This document shows positions 1 to 7,118 of a stretch of 27,245 nt of DNA, one piece after another; within the stretch, counting starts at the first letter, position 1, and each line of letters starts with the position of its first letter. The stretch is taken from positions 1-27,245 of the forward strand of contig SKXH01000163.1 of NCBI GenBank assembly GCA_007128495.1. The letters are read 5' to 3'. The position numbers and the translations under genes were made by a program. This stretch comes from Bacteroidota bacterium. Lineage in GTDB: Bacteria; Bacteroidota; Ignavibacteria; T3Sed10-11. The notes under the pieces were generated by a model, which saw only the letters and a list, made by a program, of their open reading frames with translations, did no database searches and was not told where the DNA came from.

Positions 1-273
1 ATCAACAAGGTCTTTGGCCTCTTTCAATCCAAGACCCGTTGCAGCCCGTACCACCTTAATGACGTTGATCTTTTGCGTTCCGGCAGTTTTCAGAACAACA
101 TCGAATTCGGTTTTCTCTTCGACAGCGGCTTCACCGGCAGCCGGGCCTGCGGCTGCTGCGGCAGGCGCCGCTGCTGTTACACCGAATTTTTCTTCCAGCG
201 CTGTTTTCAATTCTGCAGCTTCTAACAGAGTAAGCTTTTCAATTTTTTCAACAATTTCCTGAACTGCTGACAT
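1..273 (-). CDS. rplL: 50S ribosomal protein L7/L12, C-terminus cut by window edge
   Basis: This is the stalk protein of the large ribosomal subunit, which recruits translation GTPases. The visible 91 residues begin MSAVQEIVEKIEKLTLLEA, the N-terminal dimerisation domain that docks on L10. They continue through an Ala/Gly/Pro-rich hinge (about residues 33-48) into the C-terminal domain, with the family motif KVVRAATGLGLKEAKDLV at the cut end. The family is normally about 120-130 residues, so some 30 are missing beyond position 1. The start is the ATG at 271-273, preceded by a GGAG-like site (AGGAGAG) on the minus strand. It lies 27 bases after rplJ on the same strand, the standard L10-L7/L12 pairing that lets the two be made in a fixed ratio from one mRNA. 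Identification is very secure. Confidence 0.97.
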   Translation of the reverse strand, partial: MSAVQEIVEKIEKLTLLEAAELKTALEEKFGVTAAAPAAAAAGPAAGEAAVEEKTEFDVVLKTAGTQKINVIKVVRAATGLGLKEAKDLVD

Positions 274-299
274 GGTAACTCTCCTTATTCTTTAAAAAT

Positions 300-821
300 T
301 TATTCAGATTTAGTTTTTTCAATTGCTTCGACAAGTCCGACTATCTGGCGCAATACTTCATTCAGTACACCGACAACACCGCTGACCGGTGCGGTCAAAC
401 TGCCCATTATACTGGCAATGGATTCTTCGTGCGTTGGAAGTGATGCCAGTTCATCAAACTTCGATGAATCATAAACATCCGTCCCGATGACACATGCTTT
501 CACCGAAAGCTTTTTCGTGTCATCACGGAATTTTTTTATCACCTTAGCCGGTGAGACGGGGTCATCATACCCGAATGCGACACCGGTAGGGCCATCTAAT
601 TGTTCATCGAGTTTGTCGTACTCGGCTATCTGATGGAGTGCCCGCTTGACCAATGTATTTTTAACTACCCGGTATTCAACACCCGCCTTGCGAAATTCAG
701 CCCGAAGATTTGTGGCTTCGGCGACGGTAATACCGGTGAAGTCGGTGAAATACATGCCTTGCGCGCGAGATATCTTGTCGGCAACCTCGGCTACGATTTT
801 CTCTTTTTCCGATCTTTTCAT
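300..821 (-). CDS. rplJ: 50S ribosomal protein L10
   Basis: This is the base of the ribosomal stalk: it binds 23S rRNA through its N-terminal domain and several L7/L12 dimers through its C-terminal helix. The 173-residue product is normal length. Family features include YFTDFTGITVAEATNLR near residues 24-40, followed by the FRKAGVEYRVVKNTLVKRAL segment that contacts rRNA. A long C-terminal helix (about residues 140-170) carries the L7/L12 sites. The ATG at 819-821 follows an AGGTGAT ribosome-binding site. A folded leader lies just upstream (838-933) and is probably the autoregulatory target of the L10-L7/L12 complex. rplL follows after a 26-base gap. Confidence 0.97.
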   Translation of the reverse strand: MKRSEKEKIVAEVADKISRAQGMYFTDFTGITVAEATNLRAEFRKAGVEYRVVKNTLVKRALHQIAEYDKLDEQLDGPTGVAFGYDDPVSPAKVIKKFRDDTKKLSVKACVIGTDVYDSSKFDELASLPTHEESIASIMGSLTAPVSGVVGVLNEVLRQIVGLVEAIEKTKSE

Positions 822-837
822 CGATCACCTTTATTTT

Positions 838-933
838 TCACCAACATACATTTCGCTTTGAGGAGAAGCTCCTTTCTTTCCCGCCTGAGACGAAACGAAA
901 GGCAACAAAGCAGTTATTTTTCTTGATTGGTGA
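838..933 (-). promoter_or_regulatory. Probable L10-type ribosomal protein leader before rplJ
   Basis: The 135-base gap between rplA and rplJ folds into a nested structure when read on the minus strand. A closing stem pairs 927-933 with 838-844 (TCACCAA with TTGGTGA). An inner stem pairs 906-911 with 855-860 (GCTTTG with CAAAGC). An apical hairpin at 861-873 is formed by AGGAG and CTCCT, and a GAAAGG/CCTTTC pairing is also possible. In many bacteria the rplJ mRNA leader binds the L10(L12)4 complex to repress its own translation, and position and layout match. The pairings are seen directly; the regulatory role is inferred. Confidence 0.6.
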
Positions 934-956
934 GTGCGTAATAGACTTTTAATTAA

Positions 957-1655
957 TTATGCAGCTGCGCTTATATGCGATCTATCAATTTTTATTCCGG
1001 GCCCCATAGTCGATGACAATGAGATCCCGTTGATATACTGTCCTTTTGACGTCGGCGGTTTTAACCGCTGTATTGTACCTATAAATGCTTTGATATTTTC
1101 TTCAAGCTGCCGTTTTTCAAAATCTGCTTTTCCGACGGTTGCATGCACAACACCCGCTTTGTCAACACGAAATTCTATCTTCCCGGCTTTTACTTCTTTC
1201 ACAGCTTCGGCGATATCATTCGTTACGGTTCCGCTTTTCGGATTCGGCATTAAACCGCGTGGTCCGAGAATTTTACCAAGTTTTCCAACTTCACTCATAA
1301 GATCGGGCGTTGCAATTACAACATCCACATCCGTCCATCCGGATTTAAACTTTTCGATGTATTCCTCAAGTCCCACATGATCGGCGCCGGCATCTTTGGC
1401 TTCCTGATCTTTCGGTGGTTTTGCAAGGACGAGCACGCGAACCTCTTTCCCTGTTCCGTGCGGAAGTGTAACGGTACCGCGGACCATTTGATCTGCTTTT
1501 TTAGGATCAACCCCGAGTCGTATTGCGATATCGACTGACTCTGTAAATTTTGTACTTGCGGTTTGTTTCACTAAATCAATCGCCTCACTGAGCGAATATG
1601 CCTTTTGAGGTTCAATCTTCTTCGCAGCTTCGTTATAACGTTTTCCGTGTTTCAT
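957..1655 (-). CDS. rplA: 50S ribosomal protein L1
   Basis: L1 forms the mobile stalk on the E-site side of the 50S subunit and in many bacteria represses translation of its own L11-L1 mRNA. The 232-residue product is full length. It shows GKRYNEAAKKI at the start, the TVTLPHGTGKEVRV segment near residues 62-75, and the signature region GKLGKILGPRGLMPNPKSGT near residues 125-144. The latter includes the conserved MPNPK of the rRNA-binding face. It lies 36 bases downstream of rplK on the same strand, the usual L11-L1 pair, and precedes the structured rplJ leader. Identification is certain. Confidence 0.98.
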   Translation of the reverse strand: MKHGKRYNEAAKKIEPQKAYSLSEAIDLVKQTASTKFTESVDIAIRLGVDPKKADQMVRGTVTLPHGTGKEVRVLVLAKPPKDQEAKDAGADHVGLEEYIEKFKSGWTDVDVVIATPDLMSEVGKLGKILGPRGLMPNPKSGTVTNDIAEAVKEVKAGKIEFRVDKAGVVHATVGKADFEKRQLEENIKAFIGTIQRLKPPTSKGQYINGISLSSTMGPGIKIDRSHISAAA

Positions 1656-1691
1656 ATTGTATATATCCGATAAATAAAATTAACGTTTGTA

Positions 1692-2117
1692 TTATCCTTC
1701 GACAGTAATTCCCATACTCCGGGCAGTCCCGGCGATCATTGTCATCGCAGATTCAATATCGTTTGCGTTTAAATCTGGCATTTTCATCTCGGCGATCTCT
1801 TTCACCTGACTGCTTGAAACTTTTCCGACTTTCATACGGTTGGGCTCTCCCGATGCTTTTTCAAGCTTTGCCGCGCGCAACAATAGTGCGGAAGCCGGAG
1901 GCGTTTTGGTAATGAAGGTGAACGATTTATCCTGGTACACTGTAATGACGACCGGGATAAGAAGGCCGCCTTTATCTTGCGTGCGTGCATTAAATGCTTT
2001 GCAGAACTCCATTATATTAATACCCTTTTGCCCGAGCGCAGGTCCGACGGGTGGTGCCGGCGTTGCTTGTCCGGCGGGAATCTGCAGCTTAATCATTCCG
2101 GTAACTTTTTTTGCCAT
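1692..2117 (-). CDS. rplK: 50S ribosomal protein L11
   Basis: L11 binds the GTPase-associated region of 23S rRNA and is needed for translation factor function and for RelA activation on stalled ribosomes. The 141-residue product is exactly family length. The N-terminal domain carries KLQIPAGQATPAPPVGPALG and the motif GINIMEFCKAFN. The C-terminal RNA-binding domain ends with AGTARSMGITVEG, close to the family consensus. The ATG at 2115-2117 is followed directly by MAKKVTGMIK, as expected. It sits between nusG (36-base gap) and rplA (36-base gap) in one transcription unit. Confidence 0.98.
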   Translation of the reverse strand: MAKKVTGMIKLQIPAGQATPAPPVGPALGQKGINIMEFCKAFNARTQDKGGLLIPVVITVYQDKSFTFITKTPPASALLLRAAKLEKASGEPNRMKVGKVSSSQVKEIAEMKMPDLNANDIESAMTMIAGTARSMGITVEG

Positions 2118-2153
2118 TGCTTTCCCTGTTATTTCACTAATTATTCAATAATT

Positions 2154-2687
2154 TTATTTTTCTGCTTCGATCTGATCAAAATCGAGTTCGACGGGGGTTT
2201 TCCGTCCGAAGATACTCACCATGAGCTTTACTTTCATCTTTTCTTCGTTGACTTCCTGCACGATCCCTGTAAAGCTGGTAAACGGTCCATCTATAACTTT
2301 GACCGGCTCACCCACATGATATGGGGTTTTAATAAGCTCCGAATCACGTCGGTCTTCCATCCGGCCGATTAACCGCTGCACTTCATCGGGACGTAGCGGG
2401 ACCGGTGTATTCTTCGGTCCGATAAATCCCATTACCGAAGGTGTTTCAAGTATAAAGTGTGTTGTTTCTTTATCGAGAGACGTTTCAACCAAGATATAAC
2501 CCGGGAAGTAAGTCTTGGTCTTACTCTTTTTCTTGCCATCCTTTATAGTAAACACCTTCTCGGAAGGCACAAGCACTTTAACGATGCGGTCTTCGAGTCC
2601 GGCTTCTTTAGCCTCTTTCTCGATATAGGCCTTTACTTTTTGCTCATGCCCCGAATATGTTCGGACGACATACCATTTTGTTTCCAA
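2154..2687 (-). CDS. nusG: Transcription termination/antitermination factor NusG
   Basis: NusG binds RNA polymerase, suppresses pausing, and links polymerase to Rho or to the leading ribosome. The NGN domain starts at KWYVVRTYSGHEQKVKAYI and includes the FPGYILVE core. The C-terminal KOW domain contains VIDGPFTSFTGIVQEVN. I start it at the TTG at 2685-2687, giving METKWYVV, about 177 residues. An AGAGG site lies 10 bases upstream, and NusG proteins normally begin just before KWYVV. An in-frame GTG at 2703-2705 would add six residues but has no ribosome-binding site. It follows secE in the conserved secE-nusG-rplK order. Confidence 0.96.
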   Translation of the reverse strand: METKWYVVRTYSGHEQKVKAYIEKEAKEAGLEDRIVKVLVPSEKVFTIKDGKKKSKTKTYFPGYILVETSLDKETTHFILETPSVMGFIGPKNTPVPLRPDEVQRLIGRMEDRRDSELIKTPYHVGEPVKVIDGPFTSFTGIVQEVNEEKMKVKLMVSIFGRKTPVELDFDQIEAEK

Positions 2688-2719
2688 GACTACAATACCT
2701 CTCACGATCGGTTAATAAA

Positions 2720-2902
2720 TTAAAATATACCACTTACGACGGTGCTAATAACGCGATCGACGACATAGACAAACGCCGCCAGTATCAAGCACGCGATAAT
2801 AACAATGCCCGTTGATTCACGCAGCTCTTCTTTCTTCGGCCACGTGACCTTTTTCATTTCCTTAACGACATCATTAACAAAGTTTACAATTTTATCTTTC
2901 AT
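2720..2902 (-). CDS. secE: Preprotein translocase subunit SecE
   Basis: SecE clamps SecY in the inner-membrane protein translocation channel. The 60-residue product is the short, single-span bacterial form. An amphipathic N-terminal part contains NDVVKEMKKVTWPKKEELRE, where KKVTWPKKEEL is the hallmark of the cytosolic SecE helix. It is followed by one membrane helix at about residues 32-57 (VIIACLILAAFVYVVDRVI). The three-helix enterobacterial form would be about twice as long. Its place between tRNA-Trp and nusG is the conserved one. Identification is secure despite the short length. Confidence 0.96.
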   Translation of the reverse strand: MKDKIVNFVNDVVKEMKKVTWPKKEELRESTGIVIIACLILAAFVYVVDRVISTVVSGIF

Positions 2903-3014
2903 AATACTCTCTCGAATATAAAAAACCGCCCACTGTCGGGTAATTCCTTTGCAGTGATGCGATTAAAGAATACAAATGCTTACTTACCGTACAATTTCAA
3001 CCTTCTATTCTTAG

Positions 3015-3087
3015 CACGGGTGGCAGGACTTGAACCCGCAGCCTACGGTTTTGGAGACCGTTGCTCTGCCAATTGAGCTACACCCGT
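3015..3087 (-). tRNA. tRNA-Trp (CCA anticodon)
   Basis: Read on the minus strand, the acceptor stem ACGGGTG pairs with CACCCGT, and the discriminator is G, as usual for bacterial tRNA-Trp. The D arm is GCTC/GAGC, and the anticodon stem ACGGT/ACCGT encloses the loop CTCCAAA with anticodon CCA. The T arm is GCGGG/CCTGC around TTCAAGT. No CCA tail is encoded. It lies between rpmG and secE. Confidence 0.95.
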
Positions 3088-3093
3088 ACACAA

Positions 3094-3243
3094 TTACCGG
3101 GTTTCCTTATGGGGAGTATGCTTAGTACAAAACCGACAATACTTTTTATACTCAACCCGTCCGGATTGTTTGCGTTTATTCTTCGAAGTCGTATAATTTC
3201 GACGCTTACACTCTGTACATTCTAATATAATGTTATCTCTCAC
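3094..3243 (-). CDS. rpmG: 50S ribosomal protein L33
   Basis: This small ribosomal protein of 49 residues reads MRDNIILECTECKRRNYTTS at its start and ends KHTPHKETR. It has the zinc-binding C-plus form: Cys9-x2-Cys12 and Cys36-x2-Cys39. The basic middle part KNKRKQSGRVEYKKYC is typical of L33. It starts with GTG at 3241-3243, supported by a GGAG site 9 bases upstream (3253-3256). The stop lies 6 bases before tRNA-Trp, so it is co-transcribed with the tRNA and secE-nusG. It sits exactly where tuf is found in the related gene order of many bacteria. Confidence 0.95.
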   Translation of the reverse strand: MRDNIILECTECKRRNYTTSKNKRKQSGRVEYKKYCRFCTKHTPHKETR

Positions 3244-3295
3244 TGTATTTATCTCCGCAGCTTTTAGCTATTGAATCTGCATTTAAAGTACCGTG

Positions 3296-3368
<73 letters not shown>

Positions 3369-3429
3369 GGCCAACTCGACTGAGCGGGAGATACCGACTT
3401 CGTCGGGAAACCCGCGGCCAATGCACTCG
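3369..3429 (-). repeat. tRNA-Gly 3'-end remnant and hairpin in tRNA spacer
   Basis: The spacer between tRNA-Thr(GGT) and tRNA-Gly contains a partial copy of the tRNA-Gly 3' end. The plus-strand word GCGGGAG (tRNA-Gly acceptor) occurs at 3384-3390 and again in the real gene at 3431. In both it is preceded by a GGCCAA...CTCGA-like flank and followed by a CCCGC word, and the offset is about 47 bases. Inside the copy, CCGAC (3394-3398) and GTCGG (3402-3406) form a tight hairpin, nested within GCGGG (3384-3388) and CCCGC (3411-3415). The rest of a tRNA is missing. A duplicated, decayed tRNA tail that now serves as a spacer hairpin is my reading. Confidence 0.5.
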
Positions 3430-3502
3430 AGCGGGAGACGGGATTCGAACCCGCGACCAACAGCTTGGAAGGCTGTGACTCTGCCAACTGAGTTACTCCC
3501 GC
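3430..3502 (-). tRNA. tRNA-Gly (TCC anticodon)
   Basis: On the minus strand, the acceptor stem GCGGGAG pairs with CTCCCGC (discriminator T). The D arm is ACTC/GAGT. The anticodon stem ACAGC/GCTGT holds the loop CTTCCAA with anticodon TCC. The T arm is GCGGG/CCCGT around TTCGAAT. No CCA tail is encoded. It is third in the Thr-Tyr-Gly-Thr order. Confidence 0.95.
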
Positions 3503-3515
3503 TGCTTGAACTACA

Positions 3516-3540
3516 AATTACGAATCAAAGATTCGTAATT
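3516..3540. repeat. Perfect 11-bp inverted repeat between tRNA-Gly and tRNA-Tyr
   Basis: AATTACGAATC at 3516-3526 and GATTCGTAATT at 3530-3540 are exact reverse complements with an AAA loop. The arm word ATTCGTAA also occurs in the direct repeats at 18164-18184, so this may belong to the same family of short intergenic repeats. In the precursor RNA it would form a hairpin between two tRNAs and could guide processing, but that is not shown. Confidence 0.7.
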
Positions 3541-3549
3541 CCTACAATG

Positions 3550-3633
3550 TGGGCAGGGAAGGATTCGAACCTCCGAAGGCCGTAGGCCGACAGATTTACA
3601 GTCTGTTGCGTTTAACCACTTCGCTACCTGCCC
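3550..3633 (-). tRNA. tRNA-Tyr (GTA anticodon)
   Basis: This is a class II tRNA of 84 bases. The acceptor GGGCAGG pairs with CCTGCCC, discriminator A. The D arm is GCG/CGC, the anticodon stem ACAGA/TCTGT holds CTGTAAA (anticodon GTA), and a long variable arm GGCC...GGCC follows. The T arm is GGAGG/CCTTC around TTCGAAT. No CCA tail is encoded. Confidence 0.95.
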
Positions 3634-3652
3634 GCAAGATTGAGTTATCGGT

Positions 3653-3720
3653 AAATGGTTATTAGTTAATTGTTCGTATCGTCCAAGTTCCCGTTAACCA
3701 ATAACGATTAACAATCAACC
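3653..3720. repeat. Degenerate GTTA/TTAATTG-type short repeats in tRNA spacer
   Basis: This AT-rich stretch between tRNA-Tyr and tRNA-Thr(TGT) is built of imperfect repeats of words such as GGTTATTAG, GTTAATTG, TTAACCAATAACG and GATTAACAATC. They occur in both orientations around a non-repetitive core near 3675-3697. No coding potential is seen. It resembles the other low-complexity intergenic patches in this window. Confidence 0.4.
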
Positions 3721-3723
3721 GAC

Positions 3724-3798
3724 TGGAGCTGGCGAAGGGAATTGAACCCCCAACCTGCTGATTACAAATCAGCTGCTCTACCATTGAGCTACGCCAGC
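3724..3798 (-). tRNA. tRNA-Thr (TGT anticodon)
   Basis: The acceptor GCTGGCG pairs with CGCCAGC. The D arm is GCTC/GAGC. The anticodon stem GCTGA/TCAGC holds TTTGTAA with anticodon TGT. The T arm begins GGGGG and closes with CCCTT around TTCAATT. The discriminator (complement of 3727) is followed by an encoded CCA (complement of 3724-3726). It is the only one of the five tRNAs here with one, so it may be fortuitous. It is the first gene of the cluster after the promoter near 3954-3981. Confidence 0.94.
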
Positions 3799-3953
3799 AT
3801 ATAGCAATACCGGACATCCTTTAGCTTAAGATCAGGCACGCATTTGCGCAGCCATGTAAAACTGTTACCGCTCACCACAGTATGTGTAGGGATAATCGAT
3901 ATGTTGATTTGGATGTCGGACGCCCTTTTATTCACTTTAAAGTCAAGCTATGT

Positions 3954-3981
3954 AATATAGCATTTTTTAGGAAAAAGTCAA
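3954..3981 (-). promoter_or_regulatory. Sigma-70-type promoter for tRNA/ribosomal block
   Basis: On the minus strand TTGACT (3976-3981) and TATATT (3954-3959) are separated by 16 bases, close to the housekeeping consensus. It lies about 155 bases upstream of the first tRNA and just after the end of glnE. It is the best promoter candidate for the tRNA-rpmG-secE-nusG-rpl run. The rest of the 3799-4019 gap shows no gene. Confidence 0.6.
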
Positions 3982-4019
3982 CAGTATCGCCGGATTTTTC
4001 CCAATATTCCCCAATTTGT

Positions 4020-6956
4020 TTATCGAATATGCCCGGATTTCCAGTTTTCCCCCTCCTGAATTACGCGCTCGAACATATTTCGAACCTTTGCCGTCCGCTC
4101 ACGAAAGTACTTTAGCGGGTCCTCCGTAATATTCAACACCTTTTGTAAAACTTTCTGTTCCTCAAATCCCGATGGTACTAGATTCGACGGATCCTCCAGA
4201 TAGATCCGGTTGAAGTATTCGAGCTGTCGAAAATCACTATATGCCCGGCTCAAATAATCAGCATCGTCAATACCAATCAAATCGAGTTTGTGTAGAAGTG
4301 AAAGTATCTCCCGGGTGGAGGTACTGCGAAATGCTTTATCCATTTTCCCATAGTATAATTGAATTGCCTGAACCAGAAATTCGATATCCATTATACCGCC
4401 GGTGCCGGTTTTGAAATTAATAAAATCGTGGCGATTCATTCTTGATCTGCTTTCAGTCCGGTAGCGCATTTTCTTTAGCTGATCTATCCATCCGTCGGAC
4501 AGCGGACTGTCATATACGTACTGCTCTACAATTCCCTCGATCCGGTTAACCAATTCTTTTTTTCCGGCAATCATTTTAGCGCGGGTAAGTGATTGACGTT
4601 CCCAGAACGATGCCCGCCCCTGAAGATAGTCATTATATGTAGCTACTTCCACAGCGAGCGGTGCACTCTCACCCTCGGGACGTAAACGCATATCGACCTC
4701 GAAAGGAATTGTATCTGCACCGGATGCTGCAGCTCTCCGTATCAATTCGCGGGCTATAGTTTCTGCTGTCGCTGCATCGAAATCGTTGCAAGCATCAAAG
4801 AAAAATATTAAATCGAGGTCAGCCCCCGGCCCGAGTTCTTCGCCACTCAATTTGCCAAGCGCCATGATCGCTACCGGAGGATCGTCTATCCCTTTCTCGC
4901 GATATATCTCATTCAATACTGTACGTATCTTTTTCACCGCAATATAAGATATCAAATGATGTACTTCTTCGAGATTGCTTCGACCGTTACAATAACGCAT
5001 ATGGACTGCAAGGTAAAGAAACCGATCGGTAAACCGGTTGATGTCAGAAACGTCAAGATAATTTGTTTCAAGGATTTCTGCTGCATTGGTAAATAACAAT
5101 TCAAGATCTTCGGGATACTTTGCGAGCTGCAGCGATAATTTGTTGCTGTAACCGCACAAGGTTATCAGTGCTTTGCGCATCGCTTCATGCTGAAACATGA
5201 CATAGAGGGAATGCGGATGCGGATATTCCCGGACAATAGATAAAAAATTTGTCAGTGCACGGTCCGGGTTAATTGTCGAGGCAAAATTATCGAGCAGCGA
5301 TGGGGCAATTTTTCGAAACATCTCCCTTGTCTGCATATCGTGTTCCCCGATGCCGGCCGAAGATATCCCGAAGGCAAGTTGGTTGAATAACTCTCGAGCG
5401 CGTTTTTCATTCACAAAACCATACCTTTTTAAATCAACATTCTTTTCATTGCCGAACATCGCTTCAACATCCGCCGGATCGTTATCTTCTCCAAACACAC
5501 CATCGAAAATTTTGATTACCTCCGATCTCTTCTTATCAAGAACTTCATCAAATTCGTCGGCTGAGTTACATCCAACCGTGCGGGCAAATTGTGTGCGCTT
5601 TCCGGTCTCCGCCGGGATGGAATGAGTCTGAATGTTATCATCGAGTTGAACCCGATGCTCGAGATTTCGAAAAAAGATATATGCATCCCGGAGAATATCC
5701 CGCTCACGGCGGTTTAAATAATTTCTCCCGAAGAGGAGTTCGATTGCTGCAAGAGTAGAAGGTGTACGGATGCGCTCCTCCTTTCCGCCGTTAAGAAGCT
5801 GAAGCGCCTGTACGATAAACTCGATATCCCGTATACCTCCCCGACAGAGTTTAATATTGTCCGGATCTTCCAGCCGTTTCTCTATCCGTGACTTCATTCG
5901 TGCTATTGTTTTTCGAGGAGATTGAAAAAATGTTGCCGGATATATAAACGGTTGAAGTGTGCTTATAAAGAAGTCCCCCAGCTCGATATCGCCGGCTATC
6001 GGTCGGGCTTTGATAAGCATCTGTCGTTCCCACAACTCACCCCGGGTCTCATAATAAGTAGTACAACTCTGTACCGACCGGACAAGCGGACCTGCATCAC
6101 CGTCGGGACGGAGACGGGTATCAACTCTATACAATGTACCTTCTCCGGAATGTCCGGTTATATGAGCTATCCACTTATCGACAACAGACGAGTAAAAATC
6201 TACAGCTTGCACACTCCTTCCCTCCGGTGTTGTAAAAGCGGTGTCGTCGTCAACAATGAACATCACATCCACATCGGAACTGTAATTAAGTTCACGTCCC
6301 CCCAGTTTTCCAAGTCCGATTATTACAAGCTTTGATCGGGGAGCAGCTTTATACTTCGCGATCGTTTCGTTCATCGCCACCTCCAGAACAGTCGCTGATA
6401 TGGCGTCGGCAAGATCGCTTATTTCACGGACAATCGACTCAAACGAATCCAGTTCAAGAATATCACGCACACCGATGCGGAGTATTTCTCTGCGGTACGT
6501 CCTCCGAATTGCATTGATCTGGGATTCGTGTTTTTCAAATAATGCGACCTGTTTCTTCAAATCATCACTATATTCCTGACGTGATTTGGTTCTTGACAAT
6601 ACGTCGGTTGTTGTCAACCAACGAAACAGCTCCGGATCTCTTACTATAATATCGGAAAGAAATTGAGAACTGCTCGCAATCTTCACGGCTAAATCGATCA
6701 ACACGGGATATCGCACCAGATCACGTGTAAACGAAATACCGAACGACGCCTCTGCCATCCTGTGAATATTAAACAATGTTTTATCCGGCGACGGTGTATC
6801 GGCTATAACGGTCAACACAATGCTATGAAGCTCCTCTGCAGAGTATGGTTTTCCGCGCTCATCGAACGATCCTAAGAGGGGCTCGATCAACTCGCGAATT
6901 AACATCTGTGCGCGATCGATATCTTCAAAGCTATCAAATAATTCTTTTCCGTTCAT
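4020..6956 (-). CDS. glnE: Bifunctional glutamine synthetase adenylyltransferase/adenylyl-removing enzyme
   Basis: GlnE attaches AMP to, and removes it from, a tyrosine of glutamine synthetase in response to PII and glutamine, setting nitrogen assimilation. The 978-residue product has the full two-module layout. The N-terminal nucleotidyltransferase (deadenylylation) domain has GLGKLGGRELNYSSDVD at about 214-230, DTRLRPDGDAG after it, and GGIRDIEFIVQALQ. The second (adenylylation) domain has GKLSGEELGPGADLDLIFF near 700, DMRLRPEGESAPL and GGIMDIEFLVQAIQ. The DxD metal ligands are kept in both. The second motif differs from the usual GKLGG(K/R)ELGYGSDLD by Gly to Ser, basic to Glu, and Ser to Ala. 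No glnA or glnB is nearby. The ATG at 6954-6956 begins MNGKELFDSF. It shares the strand with the downstream tRNA block but that block has its own promoter. Confidence 0.93.
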   Translation of the reverse strand: MNGKELFDSFEDIDRAQMLIRELIEPLLGSFDERGKPYSAEELHSIVLTVIADTPSPDKTLFNIHRMAEASFGISFTRDLVRYPVLIDLAVKIASSSQFLSDIIVRDPELFRWLTTTDVLSRTKSRQEYSDDLKKQVALFEKHESQINAIRRTYRREILRIGVRDILELDSFESIVREISDLADAISATVLEVAMNETIAKYKAAPRSKLVIIGLGKLGGRELNYSSDVDVMFIVDDDTAFTTPEGRSVQAVDFYSSVVDKWIAHITGHSGEGTLYRVDTRLRPDGDAGPLVRSVQSCTTYYETRGELWERQMLIKARPIAGDIELGDFFISTLQPFIYPATFFQSPRKTIARMKSRIEKRLEDPDNIKLCRGGIRDIEFIVQALQLLNGGKEERIRTPSTLAAIELLFGRNYLNRRERDILRDAYIFFRNLEHRVQLDDNIQTHSIPAETGKRTQFARTVGCNSADEFDEVLDKKRSEVIKIFDGVFGEDNDPADVEAMFGNEKNVDLKRYGFVNEKRARELFNQLAFGISSAGIGEHDMQTREMFRKIAPSLLDNFASTINPDRALTNFLSIVREYPHPHSLYVMFQHEAMRKALITLCGYSNKLSLQLAKYPEDLELLFTNAAEILETNYLDVSDINRFTDRFLYLAVHMRYCNGRSNLEEVHHLISYIAVKKIRTVLNEIYREKGIDDPPVAIMALGKLSGEELGPGADLDLIFFFDACNDFDAATAETIARELIRRAAASGADTIPFEVDMRLRPEGESAPLAVEVATYNDYLQGRASFWERQSLTRAKMIAGKKELVNRIEGIVEQYVYDSPLSDGWIDQLKKMRYRTESRSRMNRHDFINFKTGTGGIMDIEFLVQAIQLYYGKMDKAFRSTSTREILSLLHKLDLIGIDDADYLSRAYSDFRQLEYFNRIYLEDPSNLVPSGFEEQKVLQKVLNITEDPLKYFRERTAKVRNMFERVIQEGENWKSGHIR

Positions 6957-7035
6957 ATAAGTCGGTAGTTTCCGGGATCATACATCAAGTTCTCAACCCA
7001 ATAAGTATACGAAAAAAGCGGGCAAAATCAACGAG

Positions 7036-7064
7036 TTGCAATTCCGATGCTATTCTTCTATATT
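7036..7064 (+). promoter_or_regulatory. Sigma-70-type promoter for EthD/crotonase/addAB run
   Basis: TTGCAA (7036-7041) and TATATT (7059-7064) are separated by exactly 17 bases. The expected start point near 7071 leaves a leader of about 48 bases before the EthD gene, whose AAGAAGGGG ribosome-binding site is at 7104-7111. It lies in the divergent gap with glnE (6957-7118). No other strong promoter is seen before addB ends, so it may drive the whole run. Confidence 0.6.
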
Positions 7065-7118
7065 TTATCAACCTTGAAAACACACAATAATCCGTACACT
7101 TTAAGAAGGGGCTTTCCT

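Noticed and set aside
14..262. Plus-strand open frame of 82 codons opposite rplL
   Set aside because: It is the antisense shadow of the Ala-rich hinge of L7/L12, with no ribosome-binding site and low-complexity content.
2688..2705. Upstream GTG start for NusG
   Set aside because: There is no ribosome-binding site before it, while AGAGG is well placed before the TTG at 2685-2687, which gives the usual NusG N-terminus.
3918..3946. Second TTGACT (minus strand, 3941-3946) as another promoter of the tRNA block
   Set aside because: At the right spacing the sequence is GC-rich and has no -10 element.
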